Position numbers and translations under genes: made by a program. 32,607 nucleotides of DNA from Bacillota bacterium (GTDB lineage Bacteria > Bacillota > Clostridia > Lachnospirales > Lachnospiraceae): positions 1-32,607 of the forward strand of contig JAEYPA010000187.1 in the NCBI GenBank assembly GCA_023411225.1, given 5' to 3'. Below the pieces are notes generated by a model. That model worked only from the letters and a program-made list of their open reading frames with translations, did not search any database and was not told the DNA's origin. Shown piece by piece: positions 25,157-32,607 of the stretch (positions within the stretch are counted from its first letter, which is position 1; the number at the start of each line of letters is the position of its first letter).

Positions 25157-26485
25157 TTAGAAGTTTTCAACTCCTTTTGCTTTCATTAATTCTTCAAAAG
25201 TAGTATCCCAAGAAGAAAGCACTTCTTCTGGTGTTTTTGCTCCTGCAAACATATCCTGGAAGTAAATCCAAAGATCATTTAAATCTACCTTCATGTATGC
25301 ATTCATTTCAAGAACAGTCTTACCTGTCTTATTGTATTCTTCATACAATCTGCCTTCAAACTCATCAAATTCTGGTGCTTCTGCTCCTTTCACCATTGGA
25401 ACGAAAGCTGCTGTTTTCTGTGCTACATTACACTGTTCAGGCTGAGCCATAAAGTTCAAGAATTTCTTAGCTGCCTCTACATTTTTTGCATCCTTAGGAA
25501 TGAAGAACTCTGCGTCTAACTGACTGATTGTCATATATTCATGTTCACCTTCATATACAGGATAAGGGAACATGTCATACTGAGAACCAGGATATGCATT
25601 TAATAAATCACGTACAGTAGTATTGGAACCAACTGTCATAGCATATTTTCCACTGTTCATAGCTTCTTTAATACTATTGTAGTCGTCAGAAAGAACTGTT
25701 TCTTGCATATATCCATCTTTGTATAAGTTATATGCTTTTTCTAAACTCTCTTTGAATGCTGGAATCTCATCCCAACCTATTTTGTTAGTATTCAATTTAT
25801 CCCATAAGTCAGGTTCATTCTGTGCTACATAATATCCCCAAGTGGAGGTTGTCCACATCTGGAATGTCCAAACATCTTTAAAAGGTCCGTAGAATGGTGT
25901 AATTCCTTCAGCTTTAAGTTTTTTACAAACTTCTAAGAAGTCATCATATGTCTTAGGTACTTCTAATCCCTTGTCTTTAAAAATAGCTTTGTTATATACA
26001 ACACCCATACCACCGGTCTTTACTGCAAATGCAAAACCATAAATGTTTCCATCTGGAGCTGTAAGTATGTTTTTGTCTACAAGATTTGCAACGAATGGTT
26101 CGTCAGATAGATTTACGCAATTTTTTTGGACTTCTAATTCGTTTTCTGCAGAAACTTTGTTGTAGCAAATCAGATCCGAAGGTTGTCCAGATGCCAACTT
26201 TGTCTGCAATATGGAGGTGTTCTGCGCATCAGGGTTCAAAACCAATTCTACTTTAATTTCTGGATACTCATTTTCAAATGCTGCAATATTCTCTTCGCTA
26301 AATGCATAAGGAATATTATTCACAATTTCCTGACTGGCTTCCACTGTTAAAATAATATCTTTCTTTCCGCTATCTTTCTGTCCACTATCTTTGTCCCCGT
26401 CAGTATTGCCTTTACCTCCACATCCTACTAAAACCATAGAAAAGGCTAAAAGAAGTCCTGTTGCTTTCATTAGTTTCTTTTTCAT
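25157..26485 (-). CDS. ABC transporter sugar-binding lipoprotein (family 1)
   Basis: A 442-residue extracellular solute-binding protein. The signal peptide ends in the lipobox LVGC with the lipid-carrying Cys22, followed by a Gly/Asp/Lys-rich linker (23-43). The mature part has the family 1 fold: AAFENEYPEIKVELV, KLASGQPSDLICYN, GKYAMTVGSNTTVRDLL and AAKKFLNFMAQPEQCNVAQ. It captures the oligosaccharide outside the cell and hands it to the two permeases that follow. First gene of the five-gene transporter and two-component operon. A strong AAGGAGGA site precedes the start. The ligand cannot be read from sequence. Confidence 0.9.
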   Translation of the reverse strand: MKKKLMKATGLLLAFSMVLVGCGGKGNTDGDKDSGQKDSGKKDIILTVEASQEIVNNIPYAFSEENIAAFENEYPEIKVELVLNPDAQNTSILQTKLASGQPSDLICYNKVSAENELEVQKNCVNLSDEPFVANLVDKNILTAPDGNIYGFAFAVKTGGMGVVYNKAIFKDKGLEVPKTYDDFLEVCKKLKAEGITPFYGPFKDVWTFQMWTTSTWGYYVAQNEPDLWDKLNTNKIGWDEIPAFKESLEKAYNLYKDGYMQETVLSDDYNSIKEAMNSGKYAMTVGSNTTVRDLLNAYPGSQYDMFPYPVYEGEHEYMTISQLDAEFFIPKDAKNVEAAKKFLNFMAQPEQCNVAQKTAAFVPMVKGAEAPEFDEFEGRLYEEYNKTGKTVLEMNAYMKVDLNDLWIYFQDMFAGAKTPEEVLSSWDTTFEELMKAKGVENF

Positions 26486-26660
26486 TACACATTCCTCCTT
26501 CTTCGTTTGGTAGCAAAACTACCATAATTGTTTTTAATTCCCAATAATATTTATAGTCCGCGGTTCCATAATATTTTTGATACATTCATTTTAACTTTCC
26601 AACCCACCCAAGTAAATGGAATTAAATGAACAGAAAAATTAATTTTTATGAACTTATAGT

Positions 26661-26697
26661 AGGCTATGAAAAATGCGTTAATCAATTTTCATAGCCT
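26661..26697. repeat. Inverted repeat upstream of the transporter operon
   Basis: AGGCTATGAAAA and TTTTCATAGCCT form a perfect 12-base inverted repeat with a 13-base spacer. It lies about 175 bases upstream of the binding-protein gene. It may be a second terminator of the surface-protein gene or a regulator site. Neither role is shown. Confidence 0.5.
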
Positions 26698-26716
26698 CTT
26701 TAATTGTATAGGTATA

Positions 26717-26752
26717 CAAAAAATCCCACACCACATTTTACTGTGATGTGAG
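26717..26752 (-). terminator. Intrinsic terminator of the surface-protein gene
   Basis: On the minus strand CTCACATCACA pairs with TGTGGTGTGGG over 11 positions, with G-T pairs, around a short loop and is followed by ATTTTTTT. It lies 80 bases beyond the stop codon of the surface-protein gene. Confidence 0.85.
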
Positions 26753-26831
26753 ATCTCTTAACTTAAAGCCATTATGCATAGAGCTTACAGCGATTTTTCT
26801 ATTAGGGGAGTTTTTTACAGCCCCCAAAATA

Positions 26832-29800
26832 TTATTTTTCAACTTTTCGTTTTATTGTCAGGAAAATAACTCCTGCACCACAGAGTAACATTGTAAATGT
26901 AAGTATTGCAATTGGTGTCGTGTCGCCTGTAGAAGGATTTTCTGTCTGCTCTTTCTCCACTGGCTCTTTCTCCGATGGTTGTTTCTCAGCTGGTTCTTGT
27001 GAAGGTGCAGCTGGAGTATCAGAAATCTTGCTTTCAGTGTAAACAATTGCATATGTAGAGTACTTATCCGTTTCAAAAGTAATATTGTAACCATCTCGAA
27101 CCAAATCTAGCACATCAGTTGATAGACTTCCCATTCCATCGTTATGAACTCGTACAACATAATAATCTCTAGTATATCCAGCCGCCGGTCTAAGCTCATT
27201 TGGAATAGTCAAGGTTACTTTTTCATAAAATCCTTTTCCTTCACCTAGATATCTATCAGATGTATTGGTTATCTTTTCCTTATTTTTTATAAGTGTAACA
27301 TCACCAGGTTGAGCAGTTATCTCATATTCAAACCAAAGGGATAAATCTAGATATTTCCCAATTCTTGCTCCCTTTGGAATTATGTCTCCATCAATAACTG
27401 ATTGTACACCATTCTTTTCACTATCCGTAACCGTTTTATCTGCGTCTTTCATTTCAAGAGTAACTACAGCTTTATACGAACCATTCTCACTAGTTTTCGT
27501 AGCACTATTTGCTATCTCTGAAATAATACTCTTAACCCTTAACTTAATGCTATCAGGTAAGTTAATGTTCTCAATCAATAGTAGTAGCAAATCAAGAGCA
27601 TTTTCTTCCTTAACACTTTCTAGCTTAGGACTAATTTCCTGAATTGCCGAATCAACTACAAGCATAGATAATACAGATCCTGTCCATTTTTGTTTTCTAA
27701 CTATTGTAAAATAAGTACCCTCATAATTATTCTTGCCAACAATCTTAACTTTTTTAAATTGGCCGTCAGGAGTAATTGTTACCTCGAAATCATCATGCTC
27801 CTTTAATTCCTTAGATACACTCTTATCAGTGATAGTAACAATAACTGTATCATCCTTATCTGTTAATACACTAATATTGATACTTGGGGCAGTTAAGCTC
27901 TTGGGACTTATTATAAATTCACCAGTTTCTGAACCAGATTTTATCTTATAATTAGAATTAGCTATTGTTGCCGTTGCTGTATATGTTGGCTCACTATCCG
28001 TATTTGCATCTATCTTTGCGCCTGATACAACCAAGCCCAAATCATCAGAACCTGCAACTCCCGAAGGTGTTGCTGTAGGTTTCTGGCTTAATCCATTATA
28101 TATTAATAAATTATTTGACCAGGTTATATCAACTATTTTCTTGGCAACATCTACTGGAACACTGATTGTAATTGGATTATAGCGATCTGCATCTGCTCCT
28201 GTTGGTGTAAAAACAACCTCATATGGGCTTGTACCAGCTTCAGGTGCTGTATCTTTTTCTTTCCAAGTAAACGTACCCTTTATTACATGTAGGCCATCCG
28301 TAACTTTCCCACCTGATAAGTTACTATCTTTAAGCTTATCTCCGTAAATAATATCTGATGCTTTTGGTATTGTAACCTGACCCGGATCAATGCCCTTTCT
28401 ATTAACTATAAGGTTAGCTTCGGTATATGTAATATTATAATTATTTGTTACATTTTTCGTTCCATTCTCAATAATTGCAGATTCAAGACAAATAATTTGA
28501 TTTGGAATACTTCCTCCGATAGTAAGAGATATACTTGAAAGAGTATCACCTGCCACTAAACCACTCACATTCTTCACTGCATCTGCAATTTCACTACTTA
28601 AAGTATCACTATAAGAAATCGTTTGATCGTTTAGTTCAACATTTACATCTTTCTTAGTAATTCTAAATTCTATGGTTGGACCTTGTCCCGCAATATCAGT
28701 TGCTATTACATAGTTCGGATCACTCAAAGAAGCTGTAGCAGTGTATGGGGTTGTCCCGTCACCTACATCGGTCTTTGCTCCTTCTACTGTAACTGCCGGA
28801 GCTGTCTTTCCCAATGGAATATCGCTAACAACAATTGTTGCAGTAGGTTTTTGTTCTGTCCCATTATATGTCATTGTAGTATCAGTCCAATTAAGATGAA
28901 TAGGCTTTTTCAAAACTTTAACTTTAACTGTTGTAGTTATTACCTCATACTTTGTCACATCCTCAGGTGTAAATATAACTTCATACTCTGTAGTTTCAGA
29001 GTCACTTACGTCAGGCTGAATCGTTGGTGTCTTCCATGCAAAAGTTCCAGTAATCTCTTCAGCGCCACAAGTTACTTTACCACTTTGTAAGATTGAAGTA
29101 TTCAACTCGTCTCCGTAAGTAATATCACTGGCCACTGGAATAACACTTATAGTTGGAACAAATTTGCTTACTGCTAATTTTCCATTGTTATACTGCACAG
29201 AATAATTATTGGTAACATCTTTTGAAGCATTTGTTACTTTAGCATCTGAGACAGTTAACGTACCTGTAGTTGTTACAGCAGTAGTATTACCTGTAATTAC
29301 TACTGAATCTAGTACATCAGTTCCTAACAAGCCTGTTACTGAAACATCAGAGGTTGCTGAACTTACAGCTTCTCCAACATGCTTATTCTGCGGATTTGCA
29401 GTTATAGTAAGCTCTGCTTTTGTTATTTCAAATGCATTAGTTACAATAACATCGTTACTATTTGTAGAATCCTTTACTATGTCACCTGTTCCATCTATTA
29501 ATGTTGCAATCACTTTATATGTACCAACGTTTGTTGGTGGCGTTGTTGATTTTGTATATTCAGTTGTTCCTGTTCCTTTATATTCAATTTTGACACTATA
29601 ACCAGGAAATACATCTGTTATTCCATCAATTCGTCCCGTTCCTATGTTATATGGTGTGCTGGTATAAGTCTCATCTGCTGCATTTACAAAAAACTCATAT
29701 CTATCGTTATGACCACTTACTGTACAAGAAATAACTATCTTATCATGATTGTCTTCCCCATCTTCTATAAATGAATTGTCATATGAATGAGAATTATCCA

Positions 29801-30917
29801 CATCTTTTGTTACTGAAGTAATATGATTCTCATTATATCCTTAAGCAAGTCCACCTGGATAGTTACTAAACTCAACGAAATATCCCATAATCTTTACATA
29901 TTGATTCGACCCTACTGCCAAATCATTCCATCCTTGTTCAGCCCCATTTGCGGCTTGCTGAGCTGTTTTATCACCCGGATAATGAACCTGCATGCACCAT
30001 TCACTGTCACTATAATTATTTGGTTCCTGATTAGAAGAATCACCCGGTACTCTTCTCCAGTTACTATATCCTGTCGAAACAGCCTTTACTGAATGCGTTT
30101 TATCTTTACCAGTTGAATCAGTACTACCACTATTATTTATCTCTACTCCCTTTTCAGGGCCATTACACCAAACCCAATGAGAACCAGCTGTTGTTGATGG
30201 TTTTGTATATGCAGTTGCATTTGCAGAATCGTAATTCTCCGATGCAAAGGTCTCTGACAGTCTTAAGCCTCCAGCCCATGCACCATATGAAGTTATCTTA
30301 TCTAGAATCTTATCCTCTTCCAGTTGGGTAATTGTTACGAGATATCCTCTCATTCCCATAAAATAATAGGATCTGGCATTATTATATGCTGTATTCCAAT
30401 GAATATCCTCGCTTTCTACATACATATAATAGTGAACACTACCGTCAACATTTGTAGACCCCTGAGGTGTATTCGGAATAAACGACGTAATAGTTGTGCT
30501 ACTACTATCTGGTAAAACCATCCTATTTCCATCCACTACGACAGTAACCTTCATACCTTCCGCGTAACTAAACGAAATGCTTCTAAGCTTAGCCTGAACA
30601 GAACTTACAGTTTCTCCACTAGATCATAGCCAGGTAACTGTCTGGTGCTTAGCAAGTGAATCCATAATATCTCCTGCTGTGTTAATGCTTCCCTTATCAA
30701 CTGATACCGTCATACTCGTAATTTTATCACTACCTTCAGTTGAAACTACAGCGTCTGGGAAAGTTACTGTTGTTTCACTTTTTGATGGATTCCCCAGATT
30801 TACTACAAAAACCTTTTCATCAGACGCATGAGATTTATAATCGTATTATGTCATAAATGTCATCATCATAACAACTACGACAACCATTCCTATAAATCTT
30901 TTTAATACTCTTTTCAT
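26832..30917 (-). pseudogene. Giant MBG-repeat, C-type-lectin-like, sortase-anchored surface protein with three in-frame stops
   Basis: One reading frame of 1361 codons runs from an ATG with AAGGAGGG upstream to 26832, but it contains TAA at codon 24 (30848-30846), TGA at codon 98 (30626-30624) and TAA at codon 359 (29843-29841). There is no frameshift. Codons 1-23 are a signal peptide core (KRVLKRFIGMVVVVVMMM). About 135-358 look like a C-type lectin fold: YYMYVESEDIHWNTAYNNAR, MGMRGYLVTIT, WAGGLRLSE, WCNGPEKG and EPNNYSDSEWCMQVHY. From 359 onwards there are repeated MBG/YDG-like beta domains (ITYGDEL, MTYNGTEQKPTA, IIYGDKL, LIYNGLSQKPTA). A Pro/Glu-rich stalk, NPSTGD, a hydrophobic helix and KRKVEK form a cell-wall sorting signal. 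Normally it would be an adhesin. As written it is inactive unless the stops are read through or are sequencing errors. Confidence 0.8.
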
Positions 30918-31335
30918 ATTAACCCTCCTTAAATGTACTTCTATGTATGTTAAGAACTTCAGTTTTTCCATTACGTACTCTGGCTATCTAAAAATCTCTC
31001 TACCGCACTTCCTCCAGAATTTTATGTCCAAGTATATCCGTTTTGATGTACTTATCTGCTCTAAATCAGACTTTAGCATACCTTAATCATTACAAGTGCA
31101 TATTAAAGACCTAACAACCCTCAAATCATTGTTCCTTTACATATCTTTTCTGACAAATATAGTTCCTCTTTTCTATTTTTTGGCTTTTTTTATTATATAC
31201 ATTAGTGTTTTGTTGTATATATTGTAATATTATATGTTTATTAGTTGCTATCTGTCTTTTATTGTAAATATATGATTACTTACAGTCCTGCTGTCGTCCA
31301 GATTAATGGCTTACACTCATGAGAAACATGCGCCG
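30918..31335. other. Long AT-rich leader region of the surface-protein gene
   Basis: About 420 bases with no recognisable gene. It must hold the promoter of the surface-protein gene on the minus strand. The best hexamers I find (TTGTTA and TGTAAT, 17 bases apart) are weak. I see no known riboswitch pattern. A 30-base hairpin at 31321-31350 overlaps the end of the next ORF. Confidence 0.4.
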
Positions 31336-31650
31336 TTAGGCACACCTCTCGGTGTAGTAATCTAACATAGAGATTAGTCCAAATGAGGCTAACCTTTTAT
31401 TGTTTATTGCTTGGCTTACATCTGAACCTCTACACACTCTGGCAAAGCCTTTCGCATATGATGTTCTTCTTGCCGTCCATGCTGGCACTCCTAGCTTTAT
31501 TAAATTCTTCACTCGGTTCTGTGGCGTTTTCCAGTGTTTCCATATTTTAACTCCAAAATACTCTGCTGCCTCTGCTGGCCTAATATATCTTTTAAATATA
31601 CTAGACCCATGTAAGTACCCTCTTATAGTCGGATTCAATTTATTCGACAT
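31336..31650 (-). pseudogene. Chimeric ORF: HTH/excisionase-like start fused to group II maturase C-terminus
   Basis: About 104 residues. Residues 1-36 (SIFKRYIRPAEAAEYFGV) look like the beginning of an excisionase-type HTH protein such as often follows DUF6462 genes. Then, without a stop, the sequence becomes IWKHWKTPQNRVKNLIKLGVP and QAINNKRLASFGLISMLDYY, the C-terminal maturase end of a group II intron RT. The intact IEP in this window has the parallel stretch CIWKQWKNPRTKVRNLLKMGVP. The start at 31650 has AGGTG six bases upstream, and a GTG at 31659 abuts the DUF6462 stop. Most of the intron and the HTH recognition helix are missing, so it is probably a deletion remnant and not a working protein. 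Confidence 0.7.
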
Positions 31651-31659
31651 ATCAGTCAC

Positions 31660-31845
31660 CTACTTGTAGAAATCATCTTCAACAATTCTGAATGTTTCTA
31701 AATACTCATCCAATATCTCTGTATTGACTAAAACCATCTGTCCAATTTTATAACAAGCCTTTGCATCCTTCGCTAATTGCTGAAACTTTGTTAATCCCAT
31801 ACAATACATCCTTGCACCTTCTGAATAACGAACAAATTTCTCCAT
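31660..31845 (-). CDS. DUF6462-type small HTH-like protein of integrative elements
   Basis: A 61-residue protein. The pattern FVRYSEGARMYCMGLTKFQQLAKDAKACYKIGQMVLVN and LDEYLETFRIVEDDFY resembles, from memory, the DUF6462 family found next to excisionase and tyrosine recombinase genes in Lachnospiraceae integrative elements. It has an MerR/excisionase-like helix plan and may bind DNA. It is followed at once by the HTH-maturase chimera, and no integrase is visible, so the element is probably a stranded remnant. The ribosome binding site is poor (A-rich only). Function unproven. Confidence 0.65.
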   Translation of the reverse strand: MEKFVRYSEGARMYCMGLTKFQQLAKDAKACYKIGQMVLVNTEILDEYLETFRIVEDDFYK

Positions 31846-31977
31846 ATTCTTTTTTTCTTTTTCTGATCATTTCCTGCTTCCATAAAATATTCCTTTCCAA
31901 CTTTGACTAATTTGATTTCTTCTAACCACTTTTCCATAAATCGAGTAGGAGGGAGTGACTAACTCCCGTCCTCTCTC

Positions 31978-32009
31978 AGCACCGTGCATACCGTTCGGTA
32001 CACGGCGCT
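31978..32009 (-). ncRNA. Group IIC intron domain V
   Basis: A 32-base hairpin starting AGCGCCGTGTACC with the CGC catalytic triad, a GAAC-type turn near the tip and CACGGTGCT closing the stem. It begins two bases after the maturase stop codon. Domain VI follows (31940-31977) with GACGGGAG/CTCCCTCC pairing. Confidence 0.8.
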
Positions 32010-32010
32010 T

Positions 32011-32607
32011 TCAATAGTTGATGTGCACAGATTGATAGGCTGTGGCTAAGTCATAAAAACCACTGCTTATCAGTCTTTCTTTTGTCATTGTTAAATTTAT
32101 TGCAACCGTATGTGTTACATACCAATATCCTCTGCGACTGTTTCCAGCTTTGTGGGCCAAGTCTTCCGGTACTCCCATCTTTAATAGATTTCTTACTTTT
32201 GTCCTTGGATTCTTCCATTGTTTCCATATACACATGCGTATCCTGTGATATAGCCAAGAGTTCAGTTCGTCTACCCTTTTCTTCATATCTGCAATTCCAT
32301 AGTAATTCAGCCATCCTCGCATATACTCTTTTATCTTTATTAAAGAAGGGTGTATGCTCTGAACAGACCTCCGGGAACTGAGTTCTTTCAGCTTTGGCTT
32401 CATCTTCTTCCATGACTTTCCATAAACCCGGACATAGATGCCCGTTCCGTTCTTTCCCAATGTAAAGCCAAGGAATTTATAATTTCGGATTGCAAACACA
32501 CTAACCACACGACTTTTCTTTTGGTTCACTTTTAATTTTAGTTTTCCTTCGAGATATTTCGTGCTGGATTCCAAAAGTCTCTTTGCGGCTCTATCACTCT
32601 TTGCAAG
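32011..32607 (-). CDS. ltrA: Group II intron reverse transcriptase/maturase, C-terminal part
   Basis: The frame is open to the right edge, so this is the last 198 residues of a longer protein. It starts inside the RT palm/thumb (AKSDRAAKRLLESSTKYLEGKLKLKVNQKKS, then RNYKFLGFTLGKNG). It continues with the maturase X domain (IKEYMRGWLNYYGIAD, RIRMCIWKQWKNPRTKVRNLLKMGVP) and ends in RGYWYVTHTVAINLTMTKERLISSGFYDL. No HNH endonuclease domain follows, as expected for class C. The protein would splice and mobilise its host intron. The catalytic YADD motif lies off the window, so whether it is intact is unknown. A TTG at 32574 is not the real start. Confidence 0.9.
   Translation of the reverse strand, partial: LAKSDRAAKRLLESSTKYLEGKLKLKVNQKKSRVVSVFAIRNYKFLGFTLGKNGTGIYVRVYGKSWKKMKPKLKELSSRRSVQSIHPSLIKIKEYMRGWLNYYGIADMKKRVDELNSWLYHRIRMCIWKQWKNPRTKVRNLLKMGVPEDLAHKAGNSRRGYWYVTHTVAINLTMTKERLISSGFYDLATAYQSVHINY

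Larger units (their letters stand above)
31940..32607 (-). mobile_element. Group IIC intron, 3' part
   Basis: The intron enters from the right edge and ends near 31940. It contains the partial RT/maturase ORF, domain V at about 31978-32009 and domain VI ending in CCTCCTACTCGAT. Domain V reads AGCGCCGTGTACCGAACGG then TATGCACGGTGCT, like the class C domain V with a CGC triad. The 5' part is outside the window. It is on the same strand as the intron at the left end, but the two visible parts do not overlap, so identity of the copies cannot be tested here. Confidence 0.85.

Noticed and set aside
29209..29601. 130-codon plus-strand ORF rich in Val, Thr and Ser
   Set aside because: It mirrors the Thr/Val-rich repeats of the surface gene on the other strand, has no ribosome binding site and shows no motif.
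31321..31350. Hairpin at the end of the chimeric ORF as a domain V of the decayed intron
   Set aside because: The stem has the right size, but no AGC or CGC triad and no GNRA-like loop are visible, so it is not called as domain V.
31791..31937. 48-codon minus-strand ORF (MEKWLEEIKLVKVGKEYF...) starting just after the intron end
   Set aside because: It has no ribosome binding site, overlaps the DUF6462 gene by 55 bases in another frame and matches nothing I recognise. It might be the tail of an interrupted gene, but this cannot be supported.
32011..32607. A diversity-generating retroelement (RT near a C-type-lectin-like gene)
   Set aside because: The RT ends in a maturase X domain followed by group II domains V and VI, and no template/variable repeat pair was seen near the lectin-like region.
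1..32607. CRISPR arrays, tRNA or rRNA genes
   Set aside because: No regularly spaced repeats, tRNA-like cloverleaf ends or rRNA signatures were found on reading through.

Overview
The window is low-G+C DNA with strong AGGAGG-type ribosome binding sites, intrinsic terminators, a GntR-controlled PTS, YesM/YesN-type regulators and a sortase-type surface protein. This points to a Firmicute, most likely a plant- or gut-polysaccharide-using member of the Lachnospiraceae. The species assignment is inference. Almost everything is carbohydrate uptake and breakdown, bracketed by group IIC introns and one decayed mobile-element remnant.

Layout. (1) 1-144: the 5' end of a group IIC intron (minus strand), 5 bp beyond the terminator (150-188) of the first operon. 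(2) 205-5312, minus strand: class II aldolase, aldo/keto reductase, FGGY kinase, GatD-like zinc dehydrogenase and FucU-type mutarotase, with a divergent AraC regulator (5539-6411). No isomerase is present, so an oxidoreductive aldose -> polyol -> ketose -> ketose phosphate -> DHAP + aldehyde route is the simplest reading. (3) 6571-8529, minus: a macro-domain protein with a helical/HTH-like tail, followed by a vWA/MIDAS protein. (4) 9005-13773: a trehalose module of TreP-type EIIBCA, trehalose-6-phosphate hydrolase and a private HPr with Arg at position 46. It is divergent from a TreR-type GntR repressor, and three TGTTTAAACA operators lie between them. (5) 13999-19907, minus: cytoplasmic GH43, GH127 and GH95-like hydrolases. 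(6) 20048-26485, minus: ABC sugar-binding lipoprotein, two permeases, YesM-like kinase and YesN/AraC-like response regulator, with no ATPase gene. (7) 26832-30917, minus: a very large MBG-repeat, C-type-lectin-like, sortase-anchored surface protein gene whose frame is intact but carries three in-frame stop codons. (8) 31336-31845, minus: a DUF6462-type small protein and a chimeric ORF that begins as an HTH/excisionase-like protein and ends as a group II maturase tail. (9) 31940-32607: the 3' part of a second group IIC intron, with a partial RT/maturase ORF and domains V and VI.

How it works together. Regions 5 and 6 form a Gram-positive glycan utilisation locus. The two-component system would sense an oligosaccharide, the CUT1 ABC transporter would import it with an ATPase encoded elsewhere, and the signal-less hydrolases would remove L-arabinofuranose, xylose and fucose/galactose-type residues in the cytoplasm. 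Region 2 could consume an unusual aldose, possibly one released by region 5, but nothing in the sequence proves this link. The trehalose module is self-contained. The right end, with its nonsense-riddled surface gene, hybrid ORF and intron, is accessory DNA in decay.
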